Shown: positions 30,392 to 38,810, numbered from the stretch's first letter. The stretch: DNA of 43,347 nt from an uncultured Bacilli bacterium (GCA_947522695.1 CANNTX010000002.1:1-43347); one strand, 5' to 3'. A program made the numbers and translations. Notes: generated from the letters alone by a model not told the origin.

Positions 30392-31450
30392 ATGATAGAT
30401 AGATTAGAACTATTAACTAATAGATATAATGAAATAAACGAAGAATTATTAAAACCAGAAGTATTATCAGATTTTAATAAGCAAAAGAAATTATCAAAAG
30501 AAAAAGGTGGCATAGAAGAAGCAGTAAATAAATATGCCGAATATAAAGATTTAGTTTCTGAAATAGAAGGCTTAAAGGAACTAGTAATGGATCCTGAAAT
30601 GCATGAAATAGCATCTATTGAACTAGATGAAAAAAAGGAAAAACTTGCATCTTTAACTAAAGAAATTGAAATACTACTTTTACCTAAAGATGAAAATGAT
30701 GGAAAAGATATTATCATGGAAATTAGAGGAGCTGCCGGTGGTGATGAAGCTAATATTTTTGCTGGCGACCTATTTAGAATGTATTCAAAATATGCTGAAA
30801 AAGTTGGTTGGAAATTAGAAGCAACTCATGCTGTTGAAGGAGATTCAGGTGGCTTTTCAACTATTGAATGTTCAATTAAAGGTGATAATGTTTATTCTAA
30901 ATTAAAATTTGAAAGCGGAGTTCACCGTGTTCAAAGAGTTCCTGAAACAGAGACAGCCGGACGTATTCATACATCTACTGCAACTGTTTTAGTAATGCCT
31001 GAAGTTGAAGATGTTGATATTGAGATAAAACCAGAAGATGTTCGTGTTGACGTTTATCGTTCAAGTGGTAAAGGTGGACAAGGAGTAAATACAACTGACT
31101 CTGCTGTTCGTGTAACTCATATTCCAACTGGTATTGTCGTAACATGCCAAAATGAAAGAAGTCAAATAAAGAATAAAGAAAGAGCTATGGTTGTTTTAAA
31201 ATCTAGATTATATGATGCCGAAATGCAAAAACAAAATAATGAGACAGGTACAGCTCGTAAGAGTATGATTGGATCAGGCGATCGTTCAGAAAAAATAAGA
31301 ACATACAATTATCCACAAAATCGTGTAACCGATCATCGTATTAACTTTAGTATTATGGAACTAGATCGTGTAATGGAAGGAAACTTAGATCCAATTATAG
31401 AAGCCTTAATAACAGAAGATCAAAGAAGGAAAATGCAAGGTGAGGAATAA
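30392..31450 (+). CDS. prfA: Peptide chain release factor 1
   Basis: 352 residues. The GGQ hydrolysis motif lies in SSGKGGQGVNTTDSAVR (GGQ at 228-230). The codon-recognition PxT motif is Pro184-Glu185-Thr186, identifying RF1 (UAA/UAG) rather than RF2 (which has SPF). AAGGAGGA precedes ATG. Its end overlaps prmC, whose product methylates the GGQ glutamine. Confidence 0.97.
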   Translation: MIDRLELLTNRYNEINEELLKPEVLSDFNKQKKLSKEKGGIEEAVNKYAEYKDLVSEIEGLKELVMDPEMHEIASIELDEKKEKLASLTKEIEILLLPKDENDGKDIIMEIRGAAGGDEANIFAGDLFRMYSKYAEKVGWKLEATHAVEGDSGGFSTIECSIKGDNVYSKLKFESGVHRVQRVPETETAGRIHTSTATVLVMPEVEDVDIEIKPEDVRVDVYRSSGKGGQGVNTTDSAVRVTHIPTGIVVTCQNERSQIKNKERAMVVLKSRLYDAEMQKQNNETGTARKSMIGSGDRSEKIRTYNYPQNRVTDHRINFSIMELDRVMEGNLDPIIEALITEDQRRKMQGEE

Positions 31451-32180
31451 ACCTGAAAATATTAGCAACTTAGATTGGAATTTACTATGTCAAAAATATG
31501 ATAACTTAGAAGAAGTTATTGCTAAAATAGATGAAGGCTATCCAATTGCCTATTTAATAGGAGACGTATCATTTTACGGTTATCCCTTTAAAGTAAATGA
31601 AAATGTTTTAATTCCCAGATTTGAAACAGAAACTTTAATTGAAAAAACTATTAAATTAATTAAAAGTCTAAATTTAGAAAATTCCAATTTAATTGATTTA
31701 GGAACTGGTTCTGGTGTTATAGCAATAACTTTAAAAAAAGAAATACCTTCTTTAAATATTACAGCAATTGATAAAAGTAATGAAGCCCTAAAAGTCGCTA
31801 TAGAAAATTCTAAATTAAATAATGTAAATGTAGATTTTCAAAATCAAGATATTTTTAATTACGAATTACCTGAAAATATAAGTATTGTAATAAGTAATCC
31901 TCCTTACATAGAAGAAAATTCTAATTATAATCAAAATGTTCTTTACGAACCAAAAGAAGCTATCTTTGTTTCTAATATAAATCCATTAATTTATTATGAA
32001 CAAATATTAAAAATGGCTAAAGAAAAAATTACCAAAAAACATCTTATTGCTTTTGAAATAGATGAAGATCACAAAGAAGACATGTACAAATTATGTAAGA
32101 AGTATTTTCCAAGTGATAATATAGTTATTGAAAAAGATTTAGCAGGTAAAAATCGTTATGCTTTTATATATAGTGAATAA
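31440..32180 (+). CDS. prmC: Release factor glutamine methyltransferase PrmC (HemK)
   Basis: 246 residues with a GTG start overlapping prfA by 11 bases. SAM-binding motif is LIDLGTGSGVIAITL, and the glutamine-recognition motif is SNPPYIEE. VLIPRFETETLIE is the HemK signature (normally PRPETE). It methylates the glutamine of GGQ in release factors, including the upstream prfA product. prfA-prmC-spoIIR is the B. subtilis order. Confidence 0.95.
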   Translation: MRNKPENISNLDWNLLCQKYDNLEEVIAKIDEGYPIAYLIGDVSFYGYPFKVNENVLIPRFETETLIEKTIKLIKSLNLENSNLIDLGTGSGVIAITLKKEIPSLNITAIDKSNEALKVAIENSKLNNVNVDFQNQDIFNYELPENISIVISNPPYIEENSNYNQNVLYEPKEAIFVSNINPLIYYEQILKMAKEKITKKHLIAFEIDEDHKEDMYKLCKKYFPSDNIVIEKDLAGKNRYAFIYSE

Positions 32181-32191
32181 AAAATAAAAAG

Positions 32192-32226
32192 ATTACCCAA
32201 TATTATTTTAGAAAGGGTAATTTTTT
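32192..32226 (+). promoter_or_regulatory. Hairpin overlapping the spoIIR ribosome-binding site
   Basis: ATTACCC (32192-32198) pairs with GGGTAAT (32215-32221). The 3' arm contains the GGG of the AGAAAGGG ribosome-binding site and is followed by a six-T run ending two bases before the ATG. It could act as a partial terminator for prmC and also hide the spoIIR start. Confidence 0.55.
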
Positions 32227-32227
32227 A

Positions 32228-32743
32228 ATGAAAAATACTTTAATATGTTTATCAATAATAATTTTTAGTTTAACCTTAATAAAAAATAAAAATCAAAATG
32301 AAGTAATAATACCAACTGACTCAATTCGATTTCGAGTAATTGCTTCATCAGATAGTGAATTAGATATAGAAACCAAATTAGAGCTTAAAGATCACATTGA
32401 AAAAGTTCTTATAGATTTAACAAAGAATGCTACAACTACTGAAGAAGTAGATAAAATAATTGTTGATAACTTAGACTTTATCAACATTCAAATTCATAAT
32501 TTTTTAAAAAACGATAATTACAAATTAGATTATGGTTTAAATTATTTTCCTAGTAAAACTTATAAAGGAGTAGTTTATGAAGCAGGTGTCTATAACTCAT
32601 TAGTAATAACAATTGGTAATGGTCTAGGAAAAAATTGGTGGTGTACCTTATTTCCTCCCTTATGTTTATTAGAAAATAACGAAACAACAAACGATGTAGA
32701 ATACAAATTATTTATTTCTAGTATAATTGAAAAGTTTAAATAA
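32228..32743 (+). CDS. spoIIR: Stage II sporulation protein R
   Basis: 171 residues. A signal/anchor segment (about 1-17) precedes the secreted domain. IRFRVIASSDSELDIETKLEL is the family's start, and the C-terminal GKNWWCTLFPPLCLLE (Cys139, Cys146) is the diagnostic SpoIIR motif. In B. subtilis SpoIIR is made in the forespore and exported to trigger SpoIIGA to process pro-sigma-E in the mother cell. It follows prmC as in B. subtilis. The protein is somewhat shorter than B. subtilis SpoIIR (about 224). No clear sigma-F promoter was recognised. Confidence 0.92.
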   Translation: MKNTLICLSIIIFSLTLIKNKNQNEVIIPTDSIRFRVIASSDSELDIETKLELKDHIEKVLIDLTKNATTTEEVDKIIVDNLDFINIQIHNFLKNDNYKLDYGLNYFPSKTYKGVVYEAGVYNSLVITIGNGLGKNWWCTLFPPLCLLENNETTNDVEYKLFISSIIEKFK

Positions 32744-32764
32744 TATACTTAACTAGGTGATCTT

Positions 32765-33298
32765 TTGTTAAGTATTTTTTTAATTGGAGTAGCGCTTTCT
32801 ATGGATGCCTTTTCCATTGCTCTCTCCATCGGAACAACCCATTTATCCAAAAATAGATTTATATTAATTCCCATTGTAGTAAGTATAATGCACTTTGTTA
32901 TGCCCTTAATTGGTTTATTTCTAGGTAATCAAATTTTATCGGTAATAAATATCAATCCAAAAATTATCATGACCATAATCTTGTTATATCTAGCGTTTGT
33001 TATGTATAAAGATCGAAATAATGATAAAATAACTAAAATAAACTCATTATCAAGCATCTTTTTATATGCATTTTCTGTTTCTCTTGATAGTTTTTCAGTA
33101 GGAATTGGCTTAAAAGCCTTAACTGATAAAATAATCATACCTCCAATCATTTTCTCATTATGTGCCGGAACAATTACTTATATGGGATTAATTCTAGGAA
33201 AGTATTCTCAAAAGGTATGGAAAGAAAAAGCATCACTTATAGGAATAATATTATTAATATTGATATCGATTGTCAATATTTGTAAATTATTTACTTAG
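32765..33298 (+). CDS. mntP: Manganese efflux pump MntP family
   Basis: 177 residues, TTG start with AGGTGAT 5 bases upstream. Six membrane helices are predicted from two duplicated halves; each has the family's acidic motif, SMDAFSIALSIG (12-23) and SLDSFSVGIGLK (about 106-117). MntP exports Mn2+. In B. subtilis mntP (ywlD) is also just downstream of spoIIR. I see no Mn riboswitch (yybP-ykoY) in front of it, so regulation is not evident. Confidence 0.9.
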   Translation: MLSIFLIGVALSMDAFSIALSIGTTHLSKNRFILIPIVVSIMHFVMPLIGLFLGNQILSVININPKIIMTIILLYLAFVMYKDRNNDKITKINSLSSIFLYAFSVSLDSFSVGIGLKALTDKIIIPPIIFSLCAGTITYMGLILGKYSQKVWKEKASLIGIILLILISIVNICKLFT

Positions 33299-33302
33299 AT
33301 AT

Positions 33303-33331
33303 TTGACTAAAACAAACTAAAATATTATATT
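33303..33331 (+). promoter_or_regulatory. murA promoter
   Basis: TTGACT (33303-33308), 17 bp, TATATT (33326-33331); ribosome-binding site AGAAAGG follows at 33337-33344. Confidence 0.65.
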
Positions 33332-33354
33332 ATATTTAGAAAGGTAACTTTTTT

Positions 33355-34611
33355 ATGAAAAAACTAATTATAGAAGGCCAGAAAGAATTATCTGGTACAA
33401 TAAAAATAAGCGGTGCTAAAAATAGCGTAGTTGCGTTAATCCCCGCATCCGTATTAACAAAAGGAAAATGTATAATAAAAAATGTTCCTAAAATAAGTGA
33501 CGTTAAATTATTATTAGAAATATTAAAATTATTGGGATCCAAAGTCGAATTAGAGGGAGATACCCTTTATATTGATAATTCAAACATCCATAATGAATTT
33601 ATCCCTAAAGATATAGCATCTAAAATGCGTGCATCATATTATTTTATGGGATGTTTATTATCTCGTTTTGGTTATGCTAAAGTATCATACCCAGGTGGTT
33701 GTACAATTGGAGCTCGTCCAATAAATTACCATACAGCTGGTTTTGAAAAGTTAGGAGCAAACATAACAGTAGAAGATGATATAAATTATATTATTGAAGC
33801 TAAAGAATTAATTGGTAATAATATCTTCCTAGAGTTTGCCTCTGTAGGAGCAACTATAAATATTATGTTTTCTGCTGTTAGAGCCAAAGGAACAACTGTT
33901 ATTCACAATGTAGCGAAAGAACCAGAAATAATAAATATTGGAGAGTTCCTAAATAGTATGGGAGCTAAAATTACCGGATTAGGAACAGATACCATCACAA
34001 TAGAAGGTGTAGATGAACTACATGATGGCGAAATAACTGTTATTCCTGACCGTATCGAAGCAGGAACCTACATGATGATTGGAACTCTTCTTGGTAATAA
34101 TTTAAAAATAGATGGAATCATCCCTGAACATTTAACAAGTGTAATATCTAAACTTAAAGAAGCCGGTGCATCACTAGAAGTTAAAGAAGATTATGTTATT
34201 ATTAACAAGGTAGATAAACTAGAGCCAGTTAACATTAAAACCTTAGTTTATCCTGGTTTTGTAACTGATTTAGGTCAACCAATGAGTACTCTATTAACCC
34301 AGTGTGAAGGAACAAGTATCTTTGAAGAAACAATTTATGAAAATAGAATGAGACATATCAAATATTTAAATGAAATGGGTGCTAACATCGACCTAGATGG
34401 TAAAGTAGCCATGATTCATGGAAAAACATGTTTACATGGTGAAACAGTCGAAGCAACTGACCTTAGAGCAGGTGCTGCTATGCTACTTGCCGGAATGATA
34501 GCCAAGGGAACAACAACCATAACAAATATAGAACATATTTTAAGAGGCTATGAAAACATAGTAACCAAACTAACAACAGTAGGAGCAAATATTAAAATAA
34601 TAGATGAATAA
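33355..34611 (+). CDS. murA: UDP-N-acetylglucosamine 1-carboxyvinyltransferase
   Basis: 418 residues. MurA transfers enolpyruvate from PEP to UDP-GlcNAc, the first committed step of peptidoglycan synthesis. Substrate residues Lys22-Asn23 lie in SGAKNSVVAL, and catalytic Cys116 is in YPGGCTIGARPI, so the enzyme would be of the fosfomycin-sensitive Cys type. ATDLRAGAAMLLAGM near the C-terminus is the second signature. In B. subtilis murAA lies just upstream of spoIID; here it has moved before metK. Confidence 0.97.
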   Translation: MKKLIIEGQKELSGTIKISGAKNSVVALIPASVLTKGKCIIKNVPKISDVKLLLEILKLLGSKVELEGDTLYIDNSNIHNEFIPKDIASKMRASYYFMGCLLSRFGYAKVSYPGGCTIGARPINYHTAGFEKLGANITVEDDINYIIEAKELIGNNIFLEFASVGATINIMFSAVRAKGTTVIHNVAKEPEIINIGEFLNSMGAKITGLGTDTITIEGVDELHDGEITVIPDRIEAGTYMMIGTLLGNNLKIDGIIPEHLTSVISKLKEAGASLEVKEDYVIINKVDKLEPVNIKTLVYPGFVTDLGQPMSTLLTQCEGTSIFEETIYENRMRHIKYLNEMGANIDLDGKVAMIHGKTCLHGETVEATDLRAGAAMLLAGMIAKGTTTITNIEHILRGYENIVTKLTTVGANIKIIDE

Positions 34612-34624
34612 TAAGTGAGGAAAT

Positions 34625-34942
34625 ATGTATAAATACACATTAAATGATAATGAAGATATCATTAAAATATTTGATAATCTATATATAAAACAAGGAAGAA
34701 ATGAGAAAACAACCTCAGCAATTTTAACAAATCAAAGATTATTATTTTTAGATTATATAGTTCAAAATGAAGGGTTAGAAGTTCTAAGAATCGCCCGTGG
34801 ATCTCAATCACTTCAATATAAAGAAGTATATTATCAAATAATCTTAAATGATATAAAAACAATTAATAAAAAAGAATTATATGAAATAGTTCTTAACAAT
34901 AATTCAATAATCGAATTTAATGAAAAAAATTATATGATTTAA
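34625..34942 (+). CDS. Small protein of unknown function (PH/GRAM-like pattern)
   Basis: 105 residues, not firmly recognised. The pattern KTTSAILTNQRLLFLDYIVQ, followed by YYQIILNDIKTINKKELYEI, recalls bacterial PH-like/GRAM domains (a strand reading TNxRLLF, then a strand that ends by introducing ..IKxI). No membrane segment. It lies 13 bases after murA with a GAGG ribosome-binding site and is followed by a terminator, so it is the last gene of the murA transcript. Confidence 0.65.
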   Translation: MYKYTLNDNEDIIKIFDNLYIKQGRNEKTTSAILTNQRLLFLDYIVQNEGLEVLRIARGSQSLQYKEVYYQIILNDIKTINKKELYEIVLNNNSIIEFNEKNYMI

Positions 34943-34954
34943 TTTTAAAACTTA

Positions 34955-34979
34955 AAGAAGAGTAATGTCTTCTTTTTTT
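34955..34979 (+). terminator. Intrinsic terminator of the murA unit
   Basis: AAGAAGA (34955-34961) pairs with TCTTCTT (34968-34974), followed by Ts. Two 14-base direct repeats (35010-35023 and 35027-35040) lie in the gap after it; no function was seen for them. Confidence 0.8.
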
Positions 34980-35116
34980 GTTTGTTAATAATTATTAAGT
35001 ATTCCAGATTAAAATTTAAGTAAGTGTAAAATTTAAGTAAATTAATAACTTTTAAATTTAAAATTATCATTAACTCTAGTATATTTGATAATATTAAAAT
35101 AGAAAGTGTGAGTGTT

Positions 35117-36202
35117 ATGGAAACTAATAATAATAAAAAAATAATAATTCTCTTAACAATCCTATTTGCAATTGTAATTGCACTTTTAATAGTCTTAATA
35201 TTTAAAACTAACAATTTAAAAAAACAACCTGAATTAGACTCGAGTACAATAACCACGACAACAACTATATCTTTCCAAAAAGATGAAAATATTCAATTTG
35301 ATCTATCAAAATTAAATAATGAAGAAATCAAATTTGTAAATATTGATGAATTAAATGAATATGAATATACCATGGAAAATAATTTATTTCAAAAAATAAA
35401 TTCTGAAACATTTGCTTATAAATCAAGTGAAAACAATGACAACAAAGTATTTGAATTTGATTATATACCTTTTTTAAAAATAGAAAATAGCAAATTGTTT
35501 TGGAAAGTTAATAATAAATGGGAATTAGATTCTACTATTAAAGACGATATAAAATATTTCAATTATTTTAGTTCAGCAGATGTAACAATTTACAGTTTTA
35601 TTGCGATTACATCAAATAAAATTTATATTATTGAAATCCCTGATGGGATTGATACAGATAGCGATATTTTAAAAGAACATGCATTAGAAGAATTTAATAA
35701 AAAATATAGTAAATTAATATATAATGTCATTGATGCCAAAACAGAAAGTGTTATAGAAAAACATAAACCAATTGCCTGTAATCTTTATAGTGATTTCTAT
35801 TTTTCTATAAATAATAAAACATATCGAATAAGTAATAATAAGTTAAAATTAGCAAGTGATTATTCAGAATATTTTTCTGATAATTTGATAGAATATTTAG
35901 GAACATGCGAACCAGACACGGCTTCAATCAAAATTGATAAAAATGGTTTAATTTTAGACAATAATATTGATAAAACCAAAATAAATAAAGTAAAGTACTA
36001 CTTAAAAAATGCTAATATTGAAATGATTATAGATTCTAATATGAATTATTATCTTAAAACTAATAATAAAGACTATTATGGAAAAATTGATAATTTAAAT
36101 TTTAATAAACAAACTAAATTGTTAACTTTAACTTTTAATAATAACTCAATAATTCTTAAAGAAGTATCATATTATTTATATGACTATTCACAAAATAACT
36201 AA
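35117..36202 (+). CDS. Membrane-anchored extracytoplasmic protein of unknown function
   Basis: 361 residues from the ATG (a GTG 9 bases upstream is possible). A short basic cytoplasmic N-terminus, one membrane helix (IIILLTILFAIVIALLIVLIF) and a Thr-rich linker (STITTTTTISF) precede a large soluble domain facing outside. The domain has many short predicted strands, with aromatic/acidic motifs such as FEFDYIPFLKIENSKLFWKV; there is one Cys pair candidate (ACNLYSDF and GTCEPD). No enzymatic motif is recognised. It lies between murA and metK as a separate unit. Confidence 0.75.
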   Translation: METNNNKKIIILLTILFAIVIALLIVLIFKTNNLKKQPELDSSTITTTTTISFQKDENIQFDLSKLNNEEIKFVNIDELNEYEYTMENNLFQKINSETFAYKSSENNDNKVFEFDYIPFLKIENSKLFWKVNNKWELDSTIKDDIKYFNYFSSADVTIYSFIAITSNKIYIIEIPDGIDTDSDILKEHALEEFNKKYSKLIYNVIDAKTESVIEKHKPIACNLYSDFYFSINNKTYRISNNKLKLASDYSEYFSDNLIEYLGTCEPDTASIKIDKNGLILDNNIDKTKINKVKYYLKNANIEMIIDSNMNYYLKTNNKDYYGKIDNLNFNKQTKLLTLTFNNNSIILKEVSYYLYDYSQNN

Positions 36203-36249
36203 ACTATGATAATATAAAAATGTATTAGAAATAATACGTTAAATAAATA

Positions 36250-36376
36250 ATATTAATTTTATCAAGAATGAGGGAGAGAATTAGCTCTAAGAACTCATAC
36301 CAACCTACTTAAGGCAAGGTGGTAATGCTAATATCGATGAAAGAGATTTATTACTAACTCTTTCAAGAGTTTTTTA
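36250..36376 (+). promoter_or_regulatory. SAM-I-clan (S-box) riboswitch with terminator, upstream of metK
   Basis: Conserved joining segments are present: ATCAAGA (36261-36267) after P1, TGCTAAT before P4 and GAAAGAG (36339-36345) before P1's 3' strand. P2 is ATGAG/CTCAT with an inner AGAG/CTCT. P3 is ACCAACCT / AGGTGGT. The P2 loop ATTAGC (36280-36285) is perfectly complementary to GCTAAT (36327-36332), the SAM-I pseudoknot. GAAAGAG can pair with CTCTTTC (36358-36364), which otherwise forms the terminator AACTCT/AGAGTT followed by Ts. P4 is very short and P1 is weak, so it is a divergent member. Predicted: SAM binding ends transcription and lowers metK expression. Confidence 0.8.
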
Positions 36377-36405
36377 TTTTTGATAAAAATGGAAAGAGGT
36401 AGATT

Positions 36406-37500
36406 ATGAAAAATTATTATTTAACAAGTGAATCTGTAACGGAAGGACATCCAGATAAAATATGCGATAAAATAAGTGATTATATTTTAGATGAAGCATT
36501 AAGACAAGACAAAAATAGTAAAATGGCAGTCGAAGCAACAATTAAGGATGATCTAATATTAATCTATGGAGAAGCTACTACAAATGCAAAACTTAATTAC
36601 GAGCAACTAGCTAAACATGTATTAAAGGATATTGGTTATAACGAAGAATATAATGTAATAGTTAAGGTAAATAAACAATCAATTGAAATTAATAATGCTG
36701 TAAATAAAGATAAAATAATGGCAGGAGATCAAGGAATCATGTTTGGATATGCAACTAATGAAACTAAAGAATATATGCCATTGACCATTCTTTTAGCAAA
36801 TAAACTCGCTAAAAGATTAACTGATGTAAGAAAGCAAGTCAAAGACTCAATATTAAAACCAGATGGAAAAACTCAGGTAACAATTGAATATGAAAATGAT
36901 TTACCTAAAAGAGTTGATACAATAATCATCGCAAGTCAACATAAAGAAAATATTGATTATGAAGAATTAAAAAATTTAATTATAGATGAGGTAATAAAAC
37001 CGATAATCCCAAAAGAGTTACTAGACGAAAATACCAAAATATTAATTAATACTAGCGGTAAATTTACAATTGGCGGTTCATTTGGCGATAGCGGTACAAC
37101 CGGTCGTAAAATAGTTGCAGATACTTACGGTGGAGTAGGTAAAGTAGGCGGTGGTTGCTTTAGCAGTAAGGATCCATCAAAAGTAGATCGAAGTGGTGCA
37201 TATTATGCTAGATACGTTGCCAAAAATATAGTTGCTCATAATTTAGCAGATAAATGTGAAATAGAGCTAGCTTATGCCATTGGAAAAGAATATCCAATAT
37301 CAATTTATATTAATACTTTTAACACTAATAAAGTATCAATGGATAAAATCTATGATTATGTTAACAAAAACTTTAACTTCAGTGTTGATAATATCATTAA
37401 GGAATTAGATTTATTAAATCCAATCTATTACAATTTAGCAGCTTATGGTCATTTTGGACGAACTGATTTAAATTTAACATGGGAACAAATTAAATCTTAA
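36406..37500 (+). CDS. metK: S-adenosylmethionine synthetase
   Basis: 364 residues, shorter than the usual 380-400. It makes SAM from methionine and ATP. ESVTEGHPDKICDKISDYIL is the N-terminal signature; MAGDQGIMFGYA matches the GAGDQG motif with Met for the first Gly; FGDSGTTGRKIVADTYGG and the P-loop-like GGGCFSSKDPSKVDRSGAY follow. The usual form of the latter is GGGAFSGKDPTKVDRSAAY, so two normally invariant small residues differ. The regulatory riboswitch upstream is consistent with the product. A hairpin AAATTGC/GCAATTT (37517-37535) follows the stop but lacks a T-run. Confidence 0.95.
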   Translation: MKNYYLTSESVTEGHPDKICDKISDYILDEALRQDKNSKMAVEATIKDDLILIYGEATTNAKLNYEQLAKHVLKDIGYNEEYNVIVKVNKQSIEINNAVNKDKIMAGDQGIMFGYATNETKEYMPLTILLANKLAKRLTDVRKQVKDSILKPDGKTQVTIEYENDLPKRVDTIIIASQHKENIDYEELKNLIIDEVIKPIIPKELLDENTKILINTSGKFTIGGSFGDSGTTGRKIVADTYGGVGKVGGGCFSSKDPSKVDRSGAYYARYVAKNIVAHNLADKCEIELAYAIGKEYPISIYINTFNTNKVSMDKIYDYVNKNFNFSVDNIIKELDLLNPIYYNLAAYGHFGRTDLNLTWEQIKS

Positions 37501-37545
37501 TTTACTGAGCTAAGCTAAATTGCCTCTTGCAATTTCTCAAATATA

Positions 37546-37595
37546 TGTTATACTATCGAAGTAAACGAATTTCTATGATTTAATTTAAATCATGG
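37546..37595 (+). promoter_or_regulatory. rpmE promoter and leader hairpin
   Basis: Extended -10 TGTTATACT (hexamer 37549-37554). The leader contains ATGATTTAATTTAAATCAT (37577-37595), a perfect 9-bp inverted repeat with a one-base centre, ending just before GCGGAAGGAG. It could be an L31-type autoregulatory leader, but that is speculation. Confidence 0.5.
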
Positions 37596-37611
37596 CGGAA
37601 GGAGAATAAAA

Positions 37612-37815
37612 ATGAAGAAAAATTTACATCCATCATTTGTAGATTGTACAGTAACTTGTGCTTGTGGACATACTTTCCAAACAAAATCTAACAAACCAAC
37701 ACATTTTGTTGAAACTTGTAGTGCATGCTCACCAGCATATAATCCAGAAATGAGCAAAACTGCTAAGAAAACTGGTACTGTAGAAAAATTCAATAAGAAA
37801 TATAATTTAAATTAA
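37612..37815 (+). CDS. rpmE: Large ribosomal subunit protein bL31 (zinc-binding type)
   Basis: 67 residues. MKKNLHPSF opens as usual; TCACGHTF provides Cys16 and Cys18, and ETCSACSPAY provides Cys36 and Cys39, the four zinc ligands of the C+ form. bL31 bridges the two ribosomal subunits. In B. subtilis rpmE lies upstream of prfA; here it is after metK, so it has been moved relative to its neighbours. Confidence 0.96.
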   Translation: MKKNLHPSFVDCTVTCACGHTFQTKSNKPTHFVETCSACSPAYNPEMSKTAKKTGTVEKFNKKYNLN

Positions 37816-37838
37816 GTGCTAAATAAAGCACTTTTTTT
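37814..37838 (+). terminator. Intrinsic terminator of rpmE
   Basis: AAGTGCT (37814-37820) pairs with AGCACTT (37827-37833), then Ts. It overlaps the stop codon. Confidence 0.88.
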
Positions 37839-37918
37839 GTTAACTTCATGTCAAATTATATTCAAAATTTAAATATTTGTAATCAATTGTGATAACATAA
37901 TAATGTATAGGAGGAACT

Positions 37919-38146
37919 ATGGAAAAAGAATATTATGAAAAATTATTAAACAATTCGGTTAATTTATATACTAAAGGAACATTAATACAATATGGATTAA
38001 GAGAAGATCAAGCATTAGAAATTGTTTCAAATTTAACTGGAATAGCACCTGAAAAATTACAAGAACTTAGAAATGAAAGAATAAATACAATAAGTAATGA
38101 AATGAACAAATCAAATGAAATTCTTTCATCAATGCTATCTAGATAA
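37919..38146 (+). CDS. Small protein of unknown function
   Basis: 75 residues, helical and hydrophilic (YEKLLNNSVNLYTKGTLIQ; REDQALEIVSNLTGI; ERINTISNEMNKSNEIL). No known motif. A strong AGGAGG ribosome-binding site stands 6 bases before the ATG. It precedes rpiB by 18 bases and is probably the first gene of the rpiB-DUF1146-spoIID transcript. Confidence 0.7.
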   Translation: MEKEYYEKLLNNSVNLYTKGTLIQYGLREDQALEIVSNLTGIAPEKLQELRNERINTISNEMNKSNEILSSMLSR

Positions 38147-38164
38147 AAGAAAGGGATAATTAAC

Positions 38165-38608
38165 ATGAAAGTAGCAATTGCAACAGACCATAATGGCGTT
38201 AATATCAAAAAAGAAATAATTAGATTTTTAAATAATCACAATATTGAAACCATTGATTTAAGTGAACATAATTCAGCAGTCGATGATTATCCACTATATG
38301 CTTTTGAAGTAGGAAAAGTAGTATCATCTAAAGAAGCAGATTATGGAATTTTACTTTGTGGAACTGGTATTGGAATGAGTATTGCCGCTAATAAAGTTAA
38401 AGGTATTCGTTGTGCTCATGTAACAAGTAATACAGAAGCAATGCTAGCCCGTGCTCATAATAATGCTAATATTATCGCTTTAGGAGTAAATAATCATAAA
38501 GTTAATGACTTAATTAAATGGATAGATTTATTCTTAACAACCGATTTTAAAAATGAAGAAAGACATGTAAGAAGAAATAAACAGATAATGGAGTATGAAC
38601 AAAAGTAA
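38165..38608 (+). CDS. rpiB: Ribose-5-phosphate isomerase B
   Basis: 147 residues. RpiB/LacAB fold: ATDHNGVNIK with His9, LLCGTGIGMSIAANKVKGIR with catalytic base Cys65, and ARAHNNANIIALG with His98. It interconverts ribose-5-phosphate and ribulose-5-phosphate. An allose- or galactose-6-phosphate isomerase is a less likely alternative, since no sugar-uptake genes are near. In B. subtilis rpiB (ywlF) lies in the same spoIIR-to-spoIID segment. It overlaps the next gene by one base. Confidence 0.9.
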   Translation: MKVAIATDHNGVNIKKEIIRFLNNHNIETIDLSEHNSAVDDYPLYAFEVGKVVSSKEADYGILLCGTGIGMSIAANKVKGIRCAHVTSNTEAMLARAHNNANIIALGVNNHKVNDLIKWIDLFLTTDFKNEERHVRRNKQIMEYEQK

Positions 38609-38802
38609 TGATTAAAACGATTATATACATAGTTTGCGTCCTATTATCTGTATTTGTTTTAAATGGAATTAATTTTAATAATTTTTTTAAAAAAAATCAC
38701 ATAATTGAAGCAAGATTTTTTGTTATTATCATAAGCTTAATTATGGGATATCTATTAGGAAGTTTTATAATAGAGTTTTTAAATGTAAGTGCAATCTTTT
38801 AA
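38608..38802 (+). CDS. DUF1146 family membrane protein (YwzB-like)
   Basis: 64 residues, two membrane helices (IKTIIYIVCVLLSVFVLN; FFVIIISLIMGYLLGSFI). The loop between them, GINFNNFFKKNHIIEARF, matches the DUF1146 pattern (NFDKFLKKN..QAR). In Bacillus ywzB occurs between the ATP synthase genes and the murAA-spoIID cluster; the ATP synthase genes are not here. Function unknown. Translationally coupled to rpiB by TAATG overlap and 8 bases before spoIID. Confidence 0.8.
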   Translation: MIKTIIYIVCVLLSVFVLNGINFNNFFKKNHIIEARFFVIIISLIMGYLLGSFIIEFLNVSAIF

Positions 38803-38810
38803 GGAGACCT

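Noticed and set aside
36301..36330. AAGGTGGTAATGC considered as a T-box (tRNA-binding antiterminator) motif
   Set aside because: The T-box bulge TGGNACCGCG is not matched beyond the first bases, the leader is too short, and all SAM-I joining segments and the pseudoknot are present.
38165..38608. Sugar-phosphate isomerase LacA/LacB instead of RpiB
   Set aside because: Single gene with Cys65 and His98 as in RpiB, in the rpiB position of the conserved cluster and without lactose/galactose genes.
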